This document shows, one piece after another, positions 54,954 to 63,836 of a DNA stretch of 64,000 nucleotides. Every line of letters begins with the position of its first letter. The stretch's first letter is position 1. Location of the stretch: positions 62,001-126,000 of the forward strand of contig CAZVLQ010000001.1 of the NCBI GenBank assembly GCA_964628185.1. Direction: 5' to 3'. Origin of the DNA: CAZVLQ01 sp964628185 (GTDB lineage: Bacteria; Pseudomonadota; Zetaproteobacteria; Mariprofundales; Mariprofundaceae). Under the pieces are notes generated by a model that had not been told where the DNA came from, did no database searches, and saw only the letters and a program-made list of their open reading frames with translations. Position numbers and translations under genes: made by a program.

Positions 54954-55538
54954 ATGGATCGCCGTGAGTTTTTTCAAAGGGGCATTTTCAAGCTGAAGGA
55001 CGCCGCGATGGAGGGTGTTCATGCTCACGTCAATACCCAGGCGGCCCATTGGGTGCGTCCACCTTATGCCCTGGATGAACTGGACTTTCTGCTGGCCTGC
55101 AATCGCTGCGGCGCATGTACCGGGGCCTGCCCGTATGGGGTGGTCTTCCCGCTGCCGCTCAGCCGTGGCGCCAGGGTGGCCGGCACCCCGGCTCTGGATC
55201 TGCTGCACAAAGGCTGCCGGTTATGTGAGGATTGGCCCTGTGTGGCGGCATGTGAAACCGGAGCATTGAAACGGCCTTCAACCGAGGATGGGGAAGTTGC
55301 TCCCCTTCCGGAAATCGCCACCGCCCGGGTCGATAGCGGCAAATGCCTTCCTTACCTGGGACCGGAATGTGGAGCCTGTCAAAATACCTGTCCGGTATCC
55401 GGAGCCATGGTGTGGGAATCCGGAAAGCCTCGAATCGATTCTGTACGTTGCCTGGGTTGCGCCTTGTGTCGTGAGGCGTGCATCCTGGAAGAGAAGGCTA
55501 TCAGCATCCATTCAAAATACCGTTCCGCGGTGAGATAA
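54954..55538 (+). CDS. NapG/NapF-like ferredoxin
   Basis: A 194-residue Fe-S protein opening with MDRREFFQRG, followed by CNRCGACTGACP, CRLCEDWPC, CGACQNTCP and CLGCALCREAC, four groups suited to [4Fe-4S] clusters. There is no hydrophobic segment after the RREFF motif, so it may be cytoplasmic like NapF rather than Tat-exported. The ATG at 54954 has only weak ribosome-site pairing. It is the last gene of the nap-like set. Confidence 0.78.
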   Translation: MDRREFFQRGIFKLKDAAMEGVHAHVNTQAAHWVRPPYALDELDFLLACNRCGACTGACPYGVVFPLPLSRGARVAGTPALDLLHKGCRLCEDWPCVAACETGALKRPSTEDGEVAPLPEIATARVDSGKCLPYLGPECGACQNTCPVSGAMVWESGKPRIDSVRCLGCALCREACILEEKAISIHSKYRSAVR

Positions 55539-55571
55539 ATGGAGTGATGTTGAGACAAAGCCTGATCGGGA

Positions 55572-56021
55572 CTATTCAAATCCTTTTTCTTTCAGGAAGG
55601 CGCCCAGTTTTTTATCCTCATTCACAATATGTTCCACCAGCCATGCACTCAAAAAATCGGCGGTCTCCAGCCTTTCCTCCCACTGCTGCCGGATATTGCG
55701 TGCGCGCAGTTCCCGTTCCGCCGCCTGCAGGTTTTCCACCTGGCTGAGCAGTTCATCGTGCATTTCCTTGTGATGCCGGTAATCGGGATACTCGTAGGTG
55801 CACATGAATTCTTCCTCGGTCTTGAAATGCATGATTGTCTGGCGGACAAGCTCGGAAAACGTCCTGTCGATCCGGTCCATGTCGCCGTGGCCCAGCAGCA
55901 GCCTGTACAAGCCGTTGACCGTTGCGAACAGCCCCCGGTGCTGCTCATCCATCTTGTGGACTTTGACCCTGTAATCATCACACCATGTGCAGAATGAGGA
56001 TGCTTCATCTTGTTTGATCAT
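55572..56021 (-). CDS. Bacteriohemerythrin
   Basis: A 149-residue hemerythrin-like protein. Di-iron ligands are visible: His28 in MDEQH, HFKTEEEF, YRHHKEMH and a late HIVNED, which together supply the five His and two carboxylates. It binds O2 (and potentially NO) as a sensor, carrier or scavenger in the cytoplasm. The ATG at 56021 has AGAAGGG upstream; an in-frame ATG at 56054 is an alternative. It is divergent from the Crp/Fnr regulator with an FNR-type box between them. Confidence 0.87.
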   Translation of the reverse strand: MIKQDEASSFCTWCDDYRVKVHKMDEQHRGLFATVNGLYRLLLGHGDMDRIDRTFSELVRQTIMHFKTEEEFMCTYEYPDYRHHKEMHDELLSQVENLQAAERELRARNIRQQWEERLETADFLSAWLVEHIVNEDKKLGAFLKEKGFE

Positions 56022-56060
56022 ATCATTGACCCTTCTATCAGAAATGGCATTCATGAAAAA

Positions 56061-56074
56061 ATGATCCTGATCAA
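56061..56074. promoter_or_regulatory. Near-perfect FNR/DNR box between hemerythrin and regulator
   Basis: ATGAT-CCTG-ATCAA matches nine of ten consensus bases. It lies between the divergent hemerythrin gene and the Crp/Fnr gene, suggesting autoregulation and control of hemerythrin. Confidence 0.6.
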
Positions 56075-56122
56075 TTTTGATGGATTTTACACATGCGCAG
56101 GCCAAATATATAATAGGCTTCC

Positions 56123-56821
56123 ATGGGGGATAATTTGCCAGCTGTTAAAATATACGGATTCCTGAGAAATGTTCCCTTGTTCAGGGAAATGAATGAAGAG
56201 CATCTGCGCTATATTGCGGAGAATGCACGTTTTATTGATCTGGACAAAGATCAGTTTGTTTTCCACAAGGGAGATCGCTGCAAGGGCTTCTACATCACGG
56301 TCCGCGGCAACATCAAGATATCGTTTCTTTCCGTGGAAGGAAAAGAGCATGTGGCGCGAATCATCGGGCCCGGCCAGAGCTTTGCGGAAGCGATTGCATT
56401 ACTTGAAAAACCAAGCCCGGCAATGGTTCAGGCGATTACTCCGGCCAGGGTATTGCTTGTTCCCAATGGCACCATTTTTAAATGTATTAATGAGAATCCT
56501 TCCTGCGCTTACGGCATGCTGGCCGGCTTGAGCCGGCGACTGCATCTGCTGGCGTCGGAACTGGAGTCCGTCACGCTTAACTCAAGCCAGCAGCGGGTTA
56601 TCGGATTTCTGTTACAGCATCACGAAGTTAACGGGGCGGAGCAGAATGAGACGCAGATCACGCTGCCGGCAACCAAATCGACCATTGCCTCACACCTGAA
56701 TCTGACGCCCGAGACATTTTCCCGCATTTTGCATAAACTTGATGAGGAAGGCCTGATCAGCGTGAAGGGCAAATCAATCCGCGTCCATGATGTCTCAAAA
56801 TTGCGCACCTATGGCTGGTAG
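56123..56821 (+). CDS. Crp/Fnr family regulator, DNR/NNR-like
   Basis: A 232-residue transcription factor with a cyclic-nucleotide-binding-like sensor domain (about 15-130) and a C-terminal helix-turn-helix. The recognition helix LTPETFSRILHKL has the E-x2-SR pattern that in FNR-type proteins contacts TTGAT half-sites, which match the boxes in this island. It lacks the N-terminal cysteine cluster of FNR; its few cysteines lie elsewhere. That points to a DNR/NNR type, which uses heme to sense NO. Its position beside hemerythrin and nap-like genes supports control of nitrate and NO respiration. Confidence 0.88.
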   Translation: MGDNLPAVKIYGFLRNVPLFREMNEEHLRYIAENARFIDLDKDQFVFHKGDRCKGFYITVRGNIKISFLSVEGKEHVARIIGPGQSFAEAIALLEKPSPAMVQAITPARVLLVPNGTIFKCINENPSCAYGMLAGLSRRLHLLASELESVTLNSSQQRVIGFLLQHHEVNGAEQNETQITLPATKSTIASHLNLTPETFSRILHKLDEEGLISVKGKSIRVHDVSKLRTYGW

Positions 56822-56866
56822 AATGCCGCGGGTTGCATTATCCCCCGGGCCGGGGAGGATAGTCAC

Positions 56867-57247
56867 ATGAAATCCGGAATCGTATGCGCCATACTGCTGC
56901 TTGTCCTTATTCCGGCCAGTGTGGGCGCCAGGGAGCCGTCCGGGCAATCATTCCCCTATGGCCTGCTTGAAATTCGGGGTTATCCCATGGAGATGAGCAG
57001 GGAAGGAAAGTTCAGGATTTATTCGGGTTCAACGACTTTCGTCAGGGGAACATTCAGGATAGATGGCAATAAAATGGTCATTTTTGACCGTGGCGGTCAA
57101 TATGCCTGCCGTGGCAAGCGACTGAACCCGGGAAGTTATTTCTGGACCGTACGCGATCATGCGTTGTATCTGATGCTGATCAAGGACAATTGCGGGGCAA
57201 GGCGGTCGGCTTTTCTGGAAGCTCCGCTCAAAACGAGGTTGCCCTGA
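56867..57247 (+). CDS. Exported protein of unknown function
   Basis: A 126-residue protein with a signal peptide (residues 1-22, ending VGA) and a small, probably beta-rich domain. The YSGSTTFVRGTFRIDGNKMVIFD region resembles lipocalin-like or META-type repeats only loosely. A GGGGAGG site precedes the ATG. I do not recognise the family; it follows the regulator in the same direction. Confidence 0.7.
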   Translation: MKSGIVCAILLLVLIPASVGAREPSGQSFPYGLLEIRGYPMEMSREGKFRIYSGSTTFVRGTFRIDGNKMVIFDRGGQYACRGKRLNPGSYFWTVRDHALYLMLIKDNCGARRSAFLEAPLKTRLP

Positions 57248-57288
57248 TTCGCCCGTGAGAGCCTGAAAAATATTTTGGGTGTAAAAGG

Positions 57289-57300
57289 GCAATATACGGG
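57289..57300. repeat. Possible 12-bp remnant of the repeat end
   Basis: GCAATATACGGG equals the outer 12 bases of the inverted end at 2805-2816. As in the other two cases it abuts a gene's stop codon (here the nitronate monooxygenase-like gene). Twelve bases could match by chance. Confidence 0.35.
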
Positions 57301-58701
57301 TTAATCGCCGGTGCTGATTCGCCTGACCAGCTGGCGTACCGTAGGAATGAACCCGTTTGCATAAAACGGATCCTCCGCGAAACGATAGGCGGAATGGCCG
57401 GCAAACATCAGGTGGGTGTCCGGATCGGCGCCATGGGCGATTTCCTGCAGGCTCTTCTGAATACAGAAACTTCTCGGATCGGCTTTTTTACCCGTGGTCC
57501 CGGGATCATTGCAGGCCCAGTTGGAGAACAGGCATTGTGACAGACAGCCCATGCAATCCAGCTGATCCTTACGAATTTCCTGCGCCTTGTCGGGCGTCAC
57601 GAAAACAAGCGTGGAGTCCGGCGTGGGAAGCGCCTTGCTGAAGCCGTCCCTGACCCAGCCAAGCACACGTTTATGGTCGTGTCTGGTGATATACACGGTG
57701 CGGTTGCGTACGCCAAAGGTGAACGTGCTGGTGTGATCTCCGGCCGGATGATCCACAAAGGCAATTTCGCGATCGGAGCGCTCATAGAGCTCGTGCATGA
57801 AGCTGTTGTAAACGGCGGAAGAATAGAAACCCGTAGGTGAGAAACGGTTGAGTACAACATCCCCTTCCTTGAGCGTCAGTAGCCGCGCTTTCCAGGTGTC
57901 GGAAATTGGGCTTTCCTTTGTCAGCAAAGGCCTTGTGCCGAACTGAAAGGCTACCGGACCGATCTCGGGATTATCCATCCAGTCCGTCCATTCACGCAGA
58001 TACCAGACGCCGCCGGCCATGATAACCGGCGTGTTTTCCAGCCCGAATTCGTTCATCGTCCGGCGCAGTTCCGCCACGCGCGGGTAGGGCGGAGCGGGAT
58101 GCCTGGGGTCTTCGGCATTGGACAGGCCGTTGTGTCCGCCGGCTAGCCACGGGTCTTCATAAACGATGCCGCCAAGCCATTCGGGGTATTTCCTGTAGGA
58201 TCGGAGCCACAGGGCGCGAAAGGCGCGGGCGGATGACACGATGGGGTAGTAATGCACCTTGTAGCGAGCGGCGATGGGGGCCAGCCGGAAGGGCATTCCT
58301 GCGCCGCAGGTAACGCCGTGAATCAGCCCTTTCGCGCCTTCGAGCACGCCATGCAGCACCTGTTCGGAGGCTGCCATTTCCCACAGTACGTTCATGTGCA
58401 GACGGCCTTTCCCGCCCGCGATATCATGCGCCCGTCTTGCCTGGCTGATCCCACCTTCGATGGAGTAGGCAATCAGTTCCTCATGCCGGGCCCGGCGGCT
58501 CTTCCCCCGGTAGATCAGCGGTATGATGTTGCCATGATCGTCAATCCTGTCGGCGTTGACTGCCGAGAAGGTGCCGACGCCGCCGCCGGCCGCCCAGGCG
58601 CCGGAGCATTCCCCGTTGGTCACGGCCACGCCTTTACCGCCTTCAATGAGAGGAAGCACTTTCTTTCCAGAGATGTTGAGCGGCGCAAGCGAAAATGGCA
58701 T
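57301..58701 (-). CDS. Nitronate monooxygenase / FabK-like flavin enzyme
   Basis: A 466-residue TIM-barrel flavoprotein. Family features are GGKGVAVTNGECSGAWAAGGGVGTFSAVN at the N-terminus, HGVTCGAGMPF, VIMAGGVWY and GPVAFQFGTRPLLT. The C-terminal region has a cysteine-rich segment DCMGCLSQCLFSNWAC with a further FC about 18 residues on, which could bind an Fe-S cluster, as in the longer enzymes of this family. The substrate is unknown; nitronate oxidation or flavin-linked enoyl reduction are candidates. Confidence 0.82.
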   Translation of the reverse strand: MPFSLAPLNISGKKVLPLIEGGKGVAVTNGECSGAWAAGGGVGTFSAVNADRIDDHGNIIPLIYRGKSRRARHEELIAYSIEGGISQARRAHDIAGGKGRLHMNVLWEMAASEQVLHGVLEGAKGLIHGVTCGAGMPFRLAPIAARYKVHYYPIVSSARAFRALWLRSYRKYPEWLGGIVYEDPWLAGGHNGLSNAEDPRHPAPPYPRVAELRRTMNEFGLENTPVIMAGGVWYLREWTDWMDNPEIGPVAFQFGTRPLLTKESPISDTWKARLLTLKEGDVVLNRFSPTGFYSSAVYNSFMHELYERSDREIAFVDHPAGDHTSTFTFGVRNRTVYITRHDHKRVLGWVRDGFSKALPTPDSTLVFVTPDKAQEIRKDQLDCMGCLSQCLFSNWACNDPGTTGKKADPRSFCIQKSLQEIAHGADPDTHLMFAGHSAYRFAEDPFYANGFIPTVRQLVRRISTGD

Positions 58702-58923
58702 GTATTTCCCTTTGCAACAGGATGAATAGTCCGGATTAAATCAGAGCGGAAGCTTAGCTGACGACTGCCCTGTTGGAAACCGGCGCAAGTTCCCGGGATC
58801 CGGCATGGATATGCAGGGCATGCCGCAACCCCCGGATTCGTCCGCCGTGCCTGATATTGGGAAGTTTCCGGTGATATTGTAGCGTTCGTTCGGACAGGAT
58901 AATAAAAGGGAGTGGAAGCAGCG

Positions 58924-60039
58924 ATGATTATCGGTATTCCAGGAGAGATCAAAAACCGGGAACATCGGGTTGCCCTGACACCAACCGGCGCGCAGGTGCT
59001 GGCGGAAGATGGTCACCGGGTGCGCATCGAGACGGGGGCGGGGGAGGGCAGCGGCTTTCCGGATGAAGAATACGCAGCCGCGGGCGCCGACATTGTCGGG
59101 CAAGCCCGTGAAGCATGGGCCGCCGATCTGGTGGTCAAGGTCAAGGAGCCGTTGCCGGAGGAATATAATTATCTGCGGCCGGGCCTGTGCCTTTTCACTT
59201 ATCTGCATCTGGCCGCCGATCCCGAACTGCTTAGGGTACTACTGAAAAAGAAGGTTCGTTCCATCGGTTATGAAACGGTGCAGAACGATAACGGCAGCCT
59301 GCCGCTGCTGGCACCCATGAGCCGGATTGCCGGGCGCCTCGCGGCCCAGATCGGAGCCTCGTTGCTGCAGGCGGAAAATGGCACGCCAAGGCCCGGCCGG
59401 GGCGTGCTCATGGGTGGAATTGCCGGCGTGGCACCGGCGCGCGTGCTGGTACTGGGTGGCGGGAACGTCGGAAGTAACGCAGCTGAAGTTGCGATTGGAA
59501 TGGGTGCGAAAGTGCGGATTCTGGATGCCAGTCACGCCTGTGTCGCCTCCCTGCGCGAGTCTTTCGGTCAGGCCTGCGAGGTTCGCTTTTTCGCGGAGCA
59601 ATTGATGTTCGAGGCGCTGAACGATTGCGATCTGCTGATTGGTGCAGCCCTGATTCCCGGGGCGCACGCGCCGCGCCTGTTAAGCCGCAGTTTTCTCGGA
59701 CGTATGCCCGATGGCGCCGTATTCGTGGATGTAGCGATTGATCAGGGCGGCATATCTGAAACCAGTCGTCCCAGCAGCTATAAAACACCTGTATATGTTG
59801 AAGAAGGCGTGTTGCATTGTTGCCTGCCCAATCTGCCGGCCGCCGTACCGGTTAGCAGCACCCAGGCCCTGACACTCGCAACATTTCCCCATGTGCGGTT
59901 GATTGCGCGTGACGGCGTGCGGCAGTCCATTCTCGGGAACAGGGCGCTGGCACGGGGCGTGAATACATGGGATGGTCATATCACCCATGCCGCCGTGGCG
60001 ACTGCGGCCGGCATGCCCTGTGAATCCGTCTTCACGTGA
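58924..60039 (+). CDS. ald: Alanine dehydrogenase
   Basis: A 371-residue NAD-dependent enzyme interconverting alanine with pyruvate and ammonia. Signature residues include the KNREHRVALTP N-terminus, catalytic Lys in VVKVKEP near 72, catalytic His in TYLHLA near 93, and the dinucleotide motif VLGGGNVGSNAAEVAIGMGA near 170. The C-terminal YVEEGVLHCCLPNLPAAVPVSSTQAL is typical. The ATG at 58924 gives the usual opening MIIGIPGEIK; a GTG four codons earlier is possible. Confidence 0.93.
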   Translation: MIIGIPGEIKNREHRVALTPTGAQVLAEDGHRVRIETGAGEGSGFPDEEYAAAGADIVGQAREAWAADLVVKVKEPLPEEYNYLRPGLCLFTYLHLAADPELLRVLLKKKVRSIGYETVQNDNGSLPLLAPMSRIAGRLAAQIGASLLQAENGTPRPGRGVLMGGIAGVAPARVLVLGGGNVGSNAAEVAIGMGAKVRILDASHACVASLRESFGQACEVRFFAEQLMFEALNDCDLLIGAALIPGAHAPRLLSRSFLGRMPDGAVFVDVAIDQGGISETSRPSSYKTPVYVEEGVLHCCLPNLPAAVPVSSTQALTLATFPHVRLIARDGVRQSILGNRALARGVNTWDGHITHAAVATAAGMPCESVFT

Positions 60040-60130
60040 TTTGTTGTAGGCAGCGGGACCGGCATTTCGTATGCTTCGCCGACCGCCGGCTGCATGCATG
60101 CCGGCTGCCCTTCAAAATGAGGAGTTAGCT

Positions 60131-63100
60131 CTGCCCCGCCGCGACGATATTGAATCCATCCTGATTCTGGGTGCCGGCCCGATCGTGATTGGTCAGGCCT
60201 GTGAGTTTGACTATTCCGGCGTGCAGGCCTGCAAGGCGCTCAGGGAAGAAGGCTACCGGGTAATTCTCGTTAATTCCAATCCGGCAACTATCATGACCGA
60301 CCCGGGATTTGCCGATGCCACCTATATCGAGCCGGTCACATGGGAGGTGGTGGCCAGAATCATTGAAAAGGAACGCCCCGATGCCATCCTGCCGACCATG
60401 GGTGGCCAGACGGCGCTGAATACGGCGCTGTCGCTCAATAAACACGGTGTACTGGAACGCTTCGGCGTTGTCCTGATTGGTGCGCAGCCCGAGGCGATTG
60501 ACAAGGCCGAGGACCGCGAGCTGTTCAAGCAGGCGATGGAGCGTATCGGACTTGAAATGGCGCGAGGCGGTTTCTCCCGTTCGATGGGAGAAGCGCGAAT
60601 GTATGCGGAACAAATTGGCTATCCGCTGATTATCCGCCCGTCATTTACCCTGGGCGGCAGTGGCGGTGGTATTGCCTATAATCCGGAGGAATTCGAACGG
60701 ATCGCCACATCCGGCCTTGAAGCCAGCCCTACCACCGAGATTCTGGTGGAGGAATCCATTATCGGCTGGAAGGAATTCGAGATGGAGGTGATGCGCGATA
60801 AAAATGACAATTGCGTGATTATCTGCTCGATTGAAAATGTGGACCCGATGGGTGTGCATACAGGAGATTCAATCACCGTTGCTCCCGCACAGACGCTGAC
60901 GGACAAGGAATACCAGCGCATGCGTGACGCATCCATCGCCTGTCTGCGCGAAATCGGTGTGGAAACCGGCGGTTCAAACGTCCAGTTTGCCGTCAGCCCG
61001 GAGGATGGCCGGTTGCTAATTATCGAAATGAATCCACGTGTATCACGATCCTCAGCCCTGGCAAGCAAGGCTACCGGGTTTCCGATTGCAAAAATCGCCG
61101 CCAAGCTGGCCGTCGGCTATACGCTGGATGAGATTCGCAACGATATTACCGGCGAAACCTGGGCTGCTTTTGAACCGACGATTGATTATGTTGTTACGAA
61201 AATGCCGCGTTTCGCCTTCGAGAAATTTGACGGAGCGGATTGCCGCCTGACCACGCAGATGAAATCGGTGGGTGAGGTGATGGCCATCGGCCGCAGCTTT
61301 AACGAATCCCTGGGCAAGGCCATGCGCGGGCTGGAAACCGGCGCATCCGGGTTTGACAAGGAAATACCGGGGGGTGTTGATGCCGATGCGTTTCTGAAGG
61401 AGAAGCTGGCCGTTCCCGGGGCTGAACGCCTGTGGTGGCTGGGTGAGGCACTCAGGGTGGGCTGGACTGAGCAGGATGTACATGAGGCTACGAGAATTGA
61501 CCCATGGTTCGTGCGTGAAATCGCCGCCGTAATCAGTCTGGAGCAGCGCCTTGACGGGTGCGACGTAACGTCACTCCCGGTACATGAGTGGCGCCTGCTC
61601 AAACAGGAAGGCATTTCCGACGCGCGCCTGGGTCAGCTGCTGTGTTGCGAAGAGCATGATGTGCGCCGGGCGCGCACCGCGGCCGGTGTCAGCCCCGTGT
61701 TCAAGCGCGTGGACACCTGTGCGGCCGAATTTGAGGCACTCACCCCTTATCTATACTCCACCTATGAAGAAGAATGTGAAGCAAGACCGACGAATAAAAG
61801 GAAAATCATGGTCCTTGGTGGCGGCCCGAACCGTATCGGCCAGGGCATTGAGTTTGATTACTGCTGTGTGCACGCCTCCTTCGCCCTCTCCGAAGACGGC
61901 ATTGAGACCATCATGATCAATTGCAACCCGGAAACGGTTTCGACCGATTATGACACCTCAGACCGCCTGTATTTTGAGCCGCTGACGTTTGAAGACGTGA
62001 TGGCCATTGTTGAGACGGAACAGCCGGACGGCGTGATCGTCCAGTTTGGCGGGCAGACGCCGCTTAAACTGGCCAAAGCGCTTGAAGCTGCCGGCGTTCC
62101 CATCATCGGCACCAGTCCGGACATGATTGATCTGGCCGAGGATCGCGAACGTTTTCAGCATTTACTGCGGCAACTGGAACTGCGACAGCCGGAAAACGGT
62201 ACGGCGAGGACCCGGGATGCAGCGCTGGCCGTGGCTGAACAGATCGGCTATCCGGTGGTGGTTCGTCCTTCCTATGTGCTGGGCGGTCGGGCCATGCAGA
62301 TTGTTCATGAGGAGGAAGGGCTTCTGCGTTACATGCGTGAGGCCGTTTCCGTAAGTCCCGATCATCCGGTGCTGATTGACCGCTTTCTCGATTCCGCCAT
62401 CGAGCTGGACGTGGATGCCCTGTGTGACGGTCAAAGAGTGGTTATTGGCGGCATCATGGAACATATCGAGGAAGCCGGCGTTCACTCCGGCGATTCAGCC
62501 TGTTGTTTGCCGCCGCACTCGATTTCCGTGTCAACCATTGCCGAAGTGCGGCGCCAGACCGAGGCGCTGGGCCTGGCATTGCATGTGCGCGGACTTCTGA
62601 ACATCCAGTTCGCCCTGCAGGGCGATGTGCTTTATGTGCTTGAGGTTAATCCGCGCGCCTCTCGCACCGTTCCGTTCGTGTCCAAGGCGACGGGCGCGCC
62701 GCTGGCGAAGATCGCCGCCCGCATCATGGCGGGGAAAACCCTGGATGATCTGGGTATTGATGAGATTTCCCAGCCCGCGGGCTACCTGGCGGTGAAGGAA
62801 GCTGTTTTCCCATTCGTAAAATTTCGCGGCGTCGACCCGCTGTTGAGCCCTGAAATGAAGTCAACCGGTGAAGTCATGGGTATCGCCGCTGATTTTCCCG
62901 CCGCTTTCAACAAGGCGCAACTGGGTGCAGGCTGCGGTTTGCCGCGGCAGGGGCGCGCCTTTGTTTCGGTGAGGGATGCGGACAAGGACGGGGCAATTCG
63001 TCTGAGTCGCATGCTGGCCGGTGCGGGACTTGAAATTCTGGCCACGCATGGAACGCATGCAGCACTTGAAAAGGCAGGCATTCAAGCCGAGTTTGTCGCC

Positions 63101-63346
63101 AAGGTTATGGAAGGCGTACGGCCGCACATCGTGGATCGCCTGCTTTCCGGGGATGTAGCCCTGGTCGTTAATACCACGGAGGGAGCGCAGGCGATTACGG
63201 ATTCAAAATCCATCCGTCAGGCGGCGCTGGATCAGGCCATTCCATACTTCACAACCATTGCCGGAGGACTGGCCGCGGCCGGGGCGATCCTGAGCCGGTC
63301 TGATCCGGCTGAGGTCAAAAGCATACAGGAATATCACGGGGGGTGA
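60131..63346 (+). CDS. carB: Carbamoyl-phosphate synthase large subunit
   Basis: A 1071-residue enzyme making carbamoyl phosphate for arginine and pyrimidine synthesis. Two ATP-grasp halves are visible (ILILGAGPIVIGQACEFDYSG near 8 and MVLGGGPNRIGQGIEFDYC near 560), then a C-terminal allosteric domain. I place the start at a CTG at 60131: it gives (M)PRRDDIESILILGAGP, matching the family opening MPKRTDI-x-SILILGAGP, and a GAGGAG site lies six bases upstream. The first ATG in frame (60071) would add 20 residues unlike the family. The next gene starts three bases later. carA is not in the window. Confidence 0.93.
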   Translation: MPRRDDIESILILGAGPIVIGQACEFDYSGVQACKALREEGYRVILVNSNPATIMTDPGFADATYIEPVTWEVVARIIEKERPDAILPTMGGQTALNTALSLNKHGVLERFGVVLIGAQPEAIDKAEDRELFKQAMERIGLEMARGGFSRSMGEARMYAEQIGYPLIIRPSFTLGGSGGGIAYNPEEFERIATSGLEASPTTEILVEESIIGWKEFEMEVMRDKNDNCVIICSIENVDPMGVHTGDSITVAPAQTLTDKEYQRMRDASIACLREIGVETGGSNVQFAVSPEDGRLLIIEMNPRVSRSSALASKATGFPIAKIAAKLAVGYTLDEIRNDITGETWAAFEPTIDYVVTKMPRFAFEKFDGADCRLTTQMKSVGEVMAIGRSFNESLGKAMRGLETGASGFDKEIPGGVDADAFLKEKLAVPGAERLWWLGEALRVGWTEQDVHEATRIDPWFVREIAAVISLEQRLDGCDVTSLPVHEWRLLKQEGISDARLGQLLCCEEHDVRRARTAAGVSPVFKRVDTCAAEFEALTPYLYSTYEEECEARPTNKRKIMVLGGGPNRIGQGIEFDYCCVHASFALSEDGIETIMINCNPETVSTDYDTSDRLYFEPLTFEDVMAIVETEQPDGVIVQFGGQTPLKLAKALEAAGVPIIGTSPDMIDLAEDRERFQHLLRQLELRQPENGTARTRDAALAVAEQIGYPVVVRPSYVLGGRAMQIVHEEEGLLRYMREAVSVSPDHPVLIDRFLDSAIELDVDALCDGQRVVIGGIMEHIEEAGVHSGDSACCLPPHSISVSTIAEVRRQTEALGLALHVRGLLNIQFALQGDVLYVLEVNPRASRTVPFVSKATGAPLAKIAARIMAGKTLDDLGIDEISQPAGYLAVKEAVFPFVKFRGVDPLLSPEMKSTGEVMGIAADFPAAFNKAQLGAGCGLPRQGRAFVSVRDADKDGAIRLSRMLAGAGLEILATHGTHAALEKAGIQAEFVAKVMEGVRPHIVDRLLSGDVALVVNTTEGAQAITDSKSIRQAALDQAIPYFTTIAGGLAAAGAILSRSDPAEVKSIQEYHGG

Positions 63347-63349
63347 TGC

Positions 63350-63823
63350 GTGGAACGCGTACCGATGACAAAACAGGGGGCCGAGGCCCTGCGTGTGGAA
63401 TTGAAGCATCTGAAAACGGTGAAGCGGCCACGAATCGTCGAAGCGATTGCGACGGCCAGGGCGCACGGTGATCTGTCCGAAAATGCCGAGTATCATGCGG
63501 CCAAGGAAGAGCAGGGCTTCAACGAAGGCCGTATCAAGGAGATTGAAGACAAGCTGGCTCGCGCACATATCATCGATCCGTCCACGATCCATTCGGACAA
63601 GGTCGTGTTTGGCGCCACGGTGGAGCTGATAGACATGGATGCGGCTACGGAAGTCGAGTACCAGGTTGTGGGCCTGGATGAGGCCGATATTGAGAAGGGC
63701 AAGATCTCGATTACATCCCCGATTGCAAGGGCCCTGATTGGCAGGGAGGCCGGTGATATCGCTGTTGTACAGGCGCCGGGCGGTGAACGGGAGTATGAAA
63801 TTCAGGCAGTCCGTTACGAATGA
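63350..63823 (+). CDS. greA: Transcription elongation factor GreA
   Basis: A 157-residue factor that rescues backtracked RNA polymerase by stimulating transcript cleavage. The N-terminal coiled coil (residues 8-75) has the conserved ARAHGDLSENAEYHAAKEEQG tip with acidic residues, and the C-terminal domain has SPIARALIGREAGD and APGGEREYEI. The GTG start at 63350 gives the MERVPMT opening parallel to the E. coli MQAIPMT. It follows carB with a three-base gap. Confidence 0.96.
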   Translation: MERVPMTKQGAEALRVELKHLKTVKRPRIVEAIATARAHGDLSENAEYHAAKEEQGFNEGRIKEIEDKLARAHIIDPSTIHSDKVVFGATVELIDMDAATEVEYQVVGLDEADIEKGKISITSPIARALIGREAGDIAVVQAPGGEREYEIQAVRYE

Positions 63824-63836
63824 GGCAAAGAGGTTA

